Origin: Mangrovibacter phragmitis | Lineage (GTDB): Bacteria; Pseudomonadota; Gammaproteobacteria; Enterobacterales; Enterobacteriaceae | Assembly: GCF_001655675.1 (NCBI RefSeq) | Contig: NZ_LYRP01000001.1 | Coordinates: forward strand, 744,001 to 808,000 | Direction of reading: 5' to 3' | DNA: 64,000 bases | In this document: positions 57,421 to 64,000 of the stretch, piece by piece | How the letters are laid out: the number at the start of each line of letters is the position of its first letter | How positions within the stretch are numbered: position 1 is the first letter of the stretch | The notes under the pieces: generated by a model | Seen by the model: the letters and a program-made list of their open reading frames with translations, nothing else | Told to the model about the DNA's origin: nothing | Databases searched by the model: none | Made by a program: the position numbers and the translations under genes

Positions 57421-57936
57421 TTAAGCCAGGGCCGGTTCAGTGCTGCGTAATTCCTCCACTAACAGCGCCACCAGTTCATAAAGCAACCCCACCAGCCCGG
57501 AGACATGCTCGTCAGTGCTCTCACGCGGTAGTAACAGTAACTGGCTGGCAAGTGTTGCGCAGTAGTGGCACAAGCTCACCGTTTCTGGCTGCCAGCCAGG
57601 TTCAGGCAACACAAGTACTGAGTCACCAATGGGTATAGCAGTGGTTGATGCCATAGCCGGATCACTGCCTGCGTTTTGTTGGGTTTTATCCGTTTCATAC
57701 TCACCTTCAGTGGTATTGCATGATGCAGACATACTCACCAGTAGCTGATAATGCAGGGTATCAAGGTAAGCCAGCAAGCCACGCAGAACCGAGTGAGCAG
57801 CCAAAAGGCTTTCGCTGTCCAACAGAATTTCACTGAGCAGTTCACAGCGCTCAGCCAGCGCCAAAGAACCTGGTGTGCCGTGGTTGAGTTCGGTATAAAG
57901 AGGAAGGTCATAAAGCGGAGTTTGTAGTTCGTCCAT
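57421..57936 (-). CDS. Unknown acidic protein
   Basis: A 171-residue acidic, leucine-rich protein beginning MDELQTPLYDLPLY, with AGGGAA before the ATG. The N-terminal third (residues about 20-65) looks helical (LAERCELLSEILLDSESLLA), a polar linker follows, and the C-terminal third again is helical (LYELVALLVEELR). The overall pattern resembles short DUF-type proteins of enterobacteria, but I cannot name a family. Its own terminator follows. Confidence 0.55.
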   Translation of the reverse strand: MDELQTPLYDLPLYTELNHGTPGSLALAERCELLSEILLDSESLLAAHSVLRGLLAYLDTLHYQLLVSMSASCNTTEGEYETDKTQQNAGSDPAMASTTAIPIGDSVLVLPEPGWQPETVSLCHYCATLASQLLLLPRESTDEHVSGLVGLLYELVALLVEELRSTEPALA

Positions 57937-58701
57937 TGCGTATTCCCTGATGAGGCGGTGATATCTTCCTTGCTGTTGGCCTGTTGCATTAAAGCTGACC
58001 AGACGATACAAGGCCTGTTAGTTGGGCGCTGTATTCGGGCAATTTATACACGAACAGACAACACCCCGTGATTTACACCTTGTATTTTCAGGACGCCAAT
58101 CCTGGCAATGCGTTACATTGCCCGGATATAATACTGGACAAAAAAACAGCCTGACAGTACCAAAAGCAGAAAATGCGGCAGAGTACGCAAAGAAAAATCT
58201 AACATTGCAAAAATTTTCAGACTGATTAGCGTAGTGGCACAATTACCTCATTGTTTTCATTAAGTTGGCCCCAGCAGTACAGGTTACGCAGTTCCCTATT
58301 TGCATCGGGAACTTCATTATCCATTAATTACTTCTCTATTATTCATTTTGTTTACACTGGCCCGCTTAATAGAATTACCCACCAGTTATCAATGGAGAAC
58401 GGAAGTGGAATGAATGGCATGGACTTAATTGCACGCAGCCAAAGCAAAAATATGGCAAAAAATGATTTAAATCAAAGATGGCTTATTTTTTTAAAATGGA
58501 GTATTTCATAATGTAACTCAATAAATGTAGCCCTCCTTAATTCATTATAAACACAATATTAAAAATGAATAATTTCAACTAATTAAAGCAATTATTTTTT
58601 TCCAAAAAAATTGCCACTTAAATAAACACAGTCTATCTATTGATAGAGGATACCTTTTTGATGTTTTTTTATACATTACACAGTGCATATAGTGGAGTGA
58701 G
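57937..58701. other. AT-rich non-coding region at the left edge of the acquired block
   Basis: Composition drops in GC from about 58 kb on. Short frames exist, but none has a supporting ribosome site or recognisable product. No tRNA gene, integrase or clear attachment repeat is visible. Confidence 0.5.
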
Positions 58702-59172
58702 ATGATGATACTAACAAAAAAATTAAAACAGCATGCTAAATATGAATTTGAATTCGCAGGCTTCTGTATGGATCTGAGCTCCTGGTGTTTCAATAACAAT
58801 ATAATCGAATCTGGAAATTCGTTAAGAATGATTACTCAGTCCTCCATTTCATCAATGATGAACATTTACAACAAACTGGCAGAAAAAGGTGTTTCCTGTG
58901 ATTTCTATAGCAATGAAACACTACATCAAAGAAATATAAAATCACCCGGTTATTTAATGGAGAAAATATTAACACACCATAACATCAGAATCATTAACAT
59001 TGAATCCATCCTGAATTCAGCATTAAAAATAGCCAACCTGCCTGTTATAAACATATGCCAAAATATAAAAATCACACATCAAAATGATGGTTTGCACATG
59101 CTGAATATCATTGAAAGGATGGCCTGTGAGAATGTGTTGTTAAAGGAAGTGGAAGGGTGCAGAGGAGTTTGA
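58702..59172 (+). CDS. Orphan hypothetical protein (AT-rich)
   Basis: A 156-residue protein with no recognised domain, beginning at tandem ATG codons seven and four bases after GGAG. It has scattered cysteines (GFCMDLSSWCFNNN, INICQNIK) and is rich in Ile and Asn, unlike genes to the left. It is predicted soluble and mostly helical. Its AT-rich codon use and lack of partners suggest horizontal transfer. Confidence 0.5.
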   Translation: MMILTKKLKQHAKYEFEFAGFCMDLSSWCFNNNIIESGNSLRMITQSSISSMMNIYNKLAEKGVSCDFYSNETLHQRNIKSPGYLMEKILTHHNIRIINIESILNSALKIANLPVINICQNIKITHQNDGLHMLNIIERMACENVLLKEVEGCRGV

Positions 59173-60168
59173 GGGACAAGAAACTGCGGGTTGGTGTTAT
59201 GTTCAACCTCGGTTACAGCTTGACCTCAGGTATCCGCTAACACTCTTCCATGATGATGTCTATCTGTGCCCTGGCACCATTGACTGTAATCTGCTGATGA
59301 ATGCTGTTTACAGAATAATCAGTAAAATCCCATGCACGTACAGCAGTGAAAAATTATCAAAGCGGGGTATAACGGTCTCTTTTGGATGAAGAATTAAGGT
59401 ATGCCTTAGTGAAGCGTAATACCGACGGCTACTGTAGAAAAATTTTATTCAGCGCAACTTGATTATCATTGCCAATTTTTTATGCGGAGTCGGCCTTTCG
59501 CATAGGTCATGATGATATTTTCAGCCTACAGATTGATTGAAAGCTTCATATACTCCCGCCTTTCAATGCTCAATTTTGAGGTTAATCCTTGTTTAGTAAT
59601 TCACCTCAATCTTGTTGTCTGTGGTTTATATTACTGAGAGGACATTTTGCAATTTACACCCACTCAGGTTCTCCACCGTTACCCTGGGTGGAATTGTTAC
59701 GTGTTAAGATTTAAAATTCTAAAAAGACAACATTTAAAAATATTTCACCTACAGAATAAAATCCTTAGAAAACCCCAAAAGCATTATTATCAAGACACAT
59801 TACGTGGAAGAATAAGTTTTATCCAAACTTCACAATCATCGTTATCCGTTTTAAAAGGTCAGTACGCATTTTGAGGCAACGATTAATAACCTTGTTTACC
59901 AACATAACAACCCGGTAAAAACACACAAGCACATAACATATAACCGTTTGATTTTATTGACAAAAAAAATAAAATACTTTTTTTCTTCACATTTAATATA
60001 AATGTTGATTTAATTATAGAATCACATGAAAAAACCGTATAAGGAAGCATAGATTTTAGCAAACTCAGGAATAAATACTAGAATTTTTATGTGCGGTTTC
60101 TATTTTTACCTGATGAATATTTCTATCTTTTTTTAATCTTAACTGTGGTTTTGAAAATTGAGTCACGT
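59173..60168. other. Non-coding AT-rich stretch
   Basis: Nearly 1 kb without a convincing gene. A 75-codon frame at 59647-59874 lacks a ribosome site and family features. The region may be decayed DNA or a promoter region for the acyltransferase genes. Confidence 0.5.
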
Positions 60169-61254
60169 ATGCATAATAAAATTATTTCAATACATCAACT
60201 TAGAGGCTTTGCTGTTATTTTTGTGATATTGTTTCATTTTAGAAGCTACTTAAATGAAGTTTATACACAAAAGGATTTAGGAAACATTTTGTTCGGTTCC
60301 GGAGCTTTCGGAGTAGATCTTTTTTTCATGATAAGTGGTTTTATAATAGTAGCATCAACAGAGAAAAGGATCACCGCTGCTCAGTTTATTATCAGGCGTT
60401 TTTTTAGAGTATATCCAACATTCATATTCGTATTTATAATTGGAATATTATCGGCATATAACTCTGAGCCATTAGAAAAACTGTTGCGCAGCCTTTTGCT
60501 AATACACAAGGACTACTCAAAACCATCACCCGGATTTGGTTATAATACACTAGGTCCAGCATGGACGCTAACTTATGAGCTTTATTTCTATTTTATCTTT
60601 TCAATTTCATTGATAGTAAGTAGAGAAAATCGAGTACTGATTTCGAGCATATTGATCACACTACCGTTGGTAATTATTCAGTTATATGTAACAGGGAGTA
60701 TTACCTTAGCAGGTACAGGTGCTATTCAAATCCCATCAGAAACAACACTCTATGGAGTCATCAGGTTCATAAGTTCACCGATATTGATAGAATTTGTAAT
60801 AGGAATGTTCTTGTACACTTTATATCACAAAGTGGAGCATATGAGAAATAGTTACTCCGGAATTATATTATTCCTGTGCATCGGTATCTTTTTCACTTTC
60901 TATTTCACTCCAAGAGATTATGATATCGCAAATTTTGGAATGGATGGTTATGGCTTTTGGTCTCTATTTTTGATGATTGGATTTTTACAGTATGAAAAAT
61001 CAACGCATTTTAGCGGATTAGAATCACTGAATTTCCTTGGTGATATATCATATTCTCTTTATATATCACATTATCTAATAATTAACATTCTTAATCACTA
61101 TCATCCTGATTTTTGGATAAATTTAACAGGGTTGTCAAAAATCATATTTATAGTAACATTCTGTATCTCTGTAGCCTGTATAATCCATTATTTTATCGAA
61201 AAACCCAGTATTCGCATTGGGAAAATGCTAGAGTTTAAATTAAAAAATAACTAA
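60169..61254 (+). CDS. Acyltransferase 3 family membrane protein (first)
   Basis: Polytopic membrane protein of 361 residues resembling O-acetyltransferases of LPS or exopolysaccharide. The N-terminal family signature is IHQLRGFAVIFVILFHF, with the proposed catalytic His, then GAFGVDLFFMISGFII. The second block is FIIRRFFRVYPTFIF with conserved Arg residues, and LGPAWTLTYELYFY follows. The start is placed at MHNKIISI, which gives the normal family N-terminus; a longer frame begins 26 codons earlier. Codon use is AT-rich. Confidence 0.82.
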   Translation: MHNKIISIHQLRGFAVIFVILFHFRSYLNEVYTQKDLGNILFGSGAFGVDLFFMISGFIIVASTEKRITAAQFIIRRFFRVYPTFIFVFIIGILSAYNSEPLEKLLRSLLLIHKDYSKPSPGFGYNTLGPAWTLTYELYFYFIFSISLIVSRENRVLISSILITLPLVIIQLYVTGSITLAGTGAIQIPSETTLYGVIRFISSPILIEFVIGMFLYTLYHKVEHMRNSYSGIILFLCIGIFFTFYFTPRDYDIANFGMDGYGFWSLFLMIGFLQYEKSTHFSGLESLNFLGDISYSLYISHYLIINILNHYHPDFWINLTGLSKIIFIVTFCISVACIIHYFIEKPSIRIGKMLEFKLKNN

Positions 61255-61334
61255 ATAACTCATAATAATTTGAAGTACTTTATTCTTAGCGCATTGAATA
61301 TTATATAACATTGTAAATTGTGAATGATTAGGAA

Positions 61335-62288
61335 ATGAAAATGAAAGACAACTCAATTACTATAGCGAAAGGGATCGGAATAACATTAGTTGTAATTGCT
61401 CATATAATGGAAGGCTATATTGGTTCTGCAATTTTCACATTTCATATGCCATTCTTCTTCATTCTTTCCGGTATGCTTTATAAGCCTGAGGAGGATATAT
61501 CTTTTATTAGAAAGAAAACAAAGAGACTTTTATTTCCATACCTATTCTATAGTGCAATATTTATCATATTAGGCATTCAAGATATCCTCACTACAGATAA
61601 AAATACATATTTTTTGATAAAAGAACTGTTGATAAAAAACCTACTGGGCGGCCCATACATTGGTGGTTGGCAAAGTGTATTCTGGTTTATAAGTGTATTA
61701 TATCTTAGTCTGGTCATTTATAACTTCATAAGCAACAAACTTCGCAACATCACCATATTTAACCTCATGTTGTTTATGATTATATCTGCATATATATATA
61801 GTTTATTGCCTCATCCAAAAATTCCTTTTGATATTGATGCATGCCTATTTGCCATCCCATTAATCTATATAGGCGATAAATATAGAGAAAATATTAAATC
61901 TCTAAATTTTAATATGTGTTTGCTGATATTGACCTCTTATATCCTAGTAAATTATTTTATGCCAAAAAACCTGCAAATGGATATGAAATATATTCACTTC
62001 GGGATTCCATTTTTTTCGATTATTTCATCTGTTTGTGCAACAAATATAATTATAAATATTTCAAAGAAAATAACATCTAAAGATTATTTTTTCATTATGC
62101 TTGGTGAATGTTCCATGATGGTAATGTATATACACCAATACATACGTTTATATATCTTTGTTCCAATAATCAGTGAAAAATGGATTATCTTAATTCTAAC
62201 AATGTCAATATGCTCATTATTATGTTTAGTACACAGATGGATGTATACAAGAAACATTGGTATGAGTTTTTTAAAATTAGTGAATTAA
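61335..62288 (+). CDS. Acyltransferase 3 family membrane protein (second)
   Basis: Ten-helix membrane protein of 317 residues of the same superfamily but a different branch: ITIAKGIGITLVVIAHIMEG with the catalytic-type His, FHMPFFFILSGMLYKPEED, and FIRKKTKRLLFPYLFYS. It follows the first acyltransferase by 80 bases. The sequence suggests acetylation or similar decoration of a surface sugar. Confidence 0.8.
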   Translation: MKMKDNSITIAKGIGITLVVIAHIMEGYIGSAIFTFHMPFFFILSGMLYKPEEDISFIRKKTKRLLFPYLFYSAIFIILGIQDILTTDKNTYFLIKELLIKNLLGGPYIGGWQSVFWFISVLYLSLVIYNFISNKLRNITIFNLMLFMIISAYIYSLLPHPKIPFDIDACLFAIPLIYIGDKYRENIKSLNFNMCLLILTSYILVNYFMPKNLQMDMKYIHFGIPFFSIISSVCATNIIINISKKITSKDYFFIMLGECSMMVMYIHQYIRLYIFVPIISEKWIILILTMSICSLLCLVHRWMYTRNIGMSFLKLVN

Positions 62289-62567
62289 CACCTTCATCAA
62301 GGTATAAATGAAAAACTAACCATTGCAGTCTATATCATACAGGCCGATCTAATGTCAAAGTAGTGTTCCCTTTTTTGGGGGGCACTCAAATGTAATAATA
62401 CTTAATAAGTAAAACTAGCAAATTTCATCTTCAAAGATAGCGTTACTTATAATTAGAATACGATGGTACAATACTAATTGGTTGTCATCTGCTATAGCAA
62501 CCATTTGATTTCAATGAATAGGATCTATAATATATTGCATTAACCTTGTAAAAGTTGGTATTAACAG

Positions 62568-63539
62568 ATGCGCAATAACTCTTTGGATGCAACAAAGCTA
62601 CTGGCTTGTTTTTCAATTATGATTGTTCATGTTGGTTATTATCCAGAACTTGCCCCTCCATATGGAGATCTATTTAGAGTTTCTTCCCGTTGGGCTCTAC
62701 CGTTTTTCTTCCTTTCCTCGGGTTATTTGATGGGGATTCATAAAACCATTGATGTAAGTAAGCGATTAAATAAACTGGTATCAATTCTTTTTTATTCATC
62801 CATTCTTTACATACCCATAGTATATAGAATGGTTGGGGGTGATCTACAAAGACTCATTGGTAAGGTCATATCAAATGACACACTTCATGGTGGTACATTT
62901 TTCCATTTATGGTTTATCAATGCATTGATCATGGGTGTTATACTAACAAACTATATGATTAAGAATGTTAATTATAAGTTATCAATGACATTTGTAGTTA
63001 TAATATTACTCGGATGCTGGATTGGCGACATAATAAAATCCTTAGATGTTAAGCTCTATATTTTCTATGCCTTCAGATCGCTAATATCATTCTCACTTGT
63101 GTATATTGGATATATGATTGCATCGAAAAATTTATTCATAACGATTAGCAATAAAGTTATCATAGGAACTATTGTCGGCGGTATCATATTGATGTTAGCT
63201 GAAGTTTACATGCTACATATAATTTTTAATACTGATATGTCGGAACGACAATTCCCAATATTTTGCATTCCCGTATGCATTGCCATTTTGCTGTTATGTA
63301 TAAAGACCAATCTTAAAGAAAATATCATATCCAACTTTGGAAGAGATTATTCACTTGGCATATATCTAATACACCCATTTGTTCTATATCACGTAACACA
63401 TAATATCGGCGGTTTGTTCGAATCAAATTCATTAGTGAAACTCTTTACTGCATTTATACTATCAATATTAGCGCTGTCAATAATCAAAAAATTCGTACCC
63501 ATCGTATATAACAAACTGAATGGGATTGGTATCAAATAG
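62568..63539 (+). CDS. Acyltransferase 3 family membrane protein (third)
   Basis: Membrane protein of 323 residues with the compact family pattern: NSLDATKLLACFSIMIVHVG, RWALPFFFLSSGYLMG, FHLWFINALIMGV and a C-terminal YSLGIYLIHPFVLYHV. It differs from its two neighbours, so the three are not a recent tandem duplication. A 279-base AT-rich spacer precedes it. Confidence 0.8.
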   Translation: MRNNSLDATKLLACFSIMIVHVGYYPELAPPYGDLFRVSSRWALPFFFLSSGYLMGIHKTIDVSKRLNKLVSILFYSSILYIPIVYRMVGGDLQRLIGKVISNDTLHGGTFFHLWFINALIMGVILTNYMIKNVNYKLSMTFVVIILLGCWIGDIIKSLDVKLYIFYAFRSLISFSLVYIGYMIASKNLFITISNKVIIGTIVGGIILMLAEVYMLHIIFNTDMSERQFPIFCIPVCIAILLLCIKTNLKENIISNFGRDYSLGIYLIHPFVLYHVTHNIGGLFESNSLVKLFTAFILSILALSIIKKFVPIVYNKLNGIGIK

Positions 63540-63611
63540 AGTAATGTTTGTGGGGCTGCATATAAAAAGTGATAATATGTAGTGCCAGACTAACTCATAT
63601 TAAATATACAG

Positions 63612-63633
63612 GCCCTCACTATCCAGCGAGGGC
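63612..63633. terminator. Terminator between convergent genes
   Basis: GCCCTC and GAGGGC form a stem around a ten-base loop between the third acyltransferase and the leftward partial gene. Confidence 0.5.
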
Positions 63634-63659
63634 TTGCATCAGTAGTTCAAAAAACTGAG

Positions 63660-64000
63660 TTAGTCTACAGGCATTCCAAACTTTTTATTAAGTTCAATAT
63701 CTGGTTTAATCGTTATACCTATATTTCTTGGAATAACACCATTTGATTTCAATGTCTGAGAGATTGCTTTTCCCCTTGTAATAGGGAAAGGCCAATTATC
63801 AATGTTATCTCCTTTAGGTACGTGCAGCACCATGTTACGTTCGTTTGCATTTACTGCACTAACAACCTGATCAATCATATATTGGCTAACAGCATTAGCT
63901 ACTTCATATGGTACATTCCCATTATGAGATTCACGCAATGAAGGTCCCTGGTCGGTTGTTTTGTTGACAAGGAAAAATACGATAACAGGTGCTATAAAAA
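63660..64000 (-). CDS. C-terminal part of a membrane protein (gene runs off the window)
   Basis: The frame is open to the window edge. Its first visible residues form a membrane segment (FIAPVIVFFLVNK) followed by a soluble C-terminal domain of about 95 residues (for example VLHVPKGDNIDNWPFPITRG). This layout, many helices then an extracytoplasmic tail, fits a polytopic glycosyltransferase or related surface-glycan protein, in keeping with the neighbouring acyltransferases. I cannot assign a family firmly. The true start lies beyond 64000. Confidence 0.5.
   Translation of the reverse strand, partial: FIAPVIVFFLVNKTTDQGPSLRESHNGNVPYEVANAVSQYMIDQVVSAVNANERNMVLHVPKGDNIDNWPFPITRGKAISQTLKSNGVIPRNIGITIKPDIELNKKFGMPVD

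Noticed and set aside
58251-58511. 86-codon frame in the AT-rich region
   Set aside because: No convincing ribosome site at either possible start, and no recognisable sequence features.
59647-59874. 75-codon frame in the 59-60 kb gap
   Set aside because: Starts without a ribosome site, has the composition of random AT-rich DNA and no family resemblance.
58000-64000. tRNA-linked genomic island boundary
   Set aside because: No tRNA gene, integrase or direct repeat could be found inside the window, so the island's attachment site cannot be claimed.

Overview
The window is about 64 kb of an Enterobacterales chromosome, most likely Enterobacteriaceae. The Salmonella-type anaerobic cobalamin cluster, pduX, a YjjJ-type HipA protein, fetAB and a hut regulon all point there. 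The genus cannot be fixed from sequence alone. Most of the window is moderately GC-rich and tightly packed. The last 6 kb are AT-rich and look acquired.

Layout. 1-4.3 kb: a polar amino-acid ABC importer (lipoprotein SBP, two permeases, ATPase) in one operon with a D-threonine aldolase/D-serine dehydratase-like PLP enzyme. 4.3-9.9 kb: an ACT-domain protein, an 8-oxoguanine deaminase-like amidohydrolase, a CSS-EAL c-di-GMP phosphodiesterase and an MHS-family transporter. 10-15.3 kb: an NCS1 permease / double nitrilase / AmiC / AmiR operon. Its leader carries an intrinsic terminator and candidate ANTAR hexaloop hairpins. 15.4-18.6 kb: a non-coding repeat locus of modular, hairpin-forming units and GTGAACGGAA motifs, split by a HigBA-type toxin-antitoxin pair. 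18.6-23.4 kb: a stand-alone EF-G, an ArsR-type regulator, fetAB and a GFA-family protein.

23.5-35.4 kb: a Hut regulon tied together by HutC operators (TGTATATACA). It encodes a His/Gln-type ABC importer, HutG, HutI, HutF, HutD, HutC and HutU. The only ammonia-lyase homologue lacks the Ala-Ser-Gly triad that forms the MIO cofactor, in the manner of ergothionase-like lyases. No canonical hutH is present. The simplest reading is import of a histidine betaine (hercynine- or ergothioneine-like), elimination of trimethylamine, and passage of (thio)urocanate through the Hut enzymes to glutamate. This is the strongest candidate here for an under-described system.

35.5-50.1 kb: one long leftward cobalamin operon, cbiABCDETFGHJKL, a small unknown gene, cbiP and cobUST, under a clear cobalamin riboswitch. 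The cobalt transporter genes cbiMNQO are missing from their usual place. 50.7-58 kb: pduX (apparently with a CTG start), a HipA-like yjjJ, a 3-hydroxyisobutyrate dehydrogenase-like enzyme, a chemoreceptor, an alpha/beta hydrolase and an unknown protein. 58-64 kb: AT-rich DNA with an orphan hypothetical gene, three successive membrane acyltransferases and the 3' end of a membrane protein, resembling an O-antigen or surface-glycan modification island.
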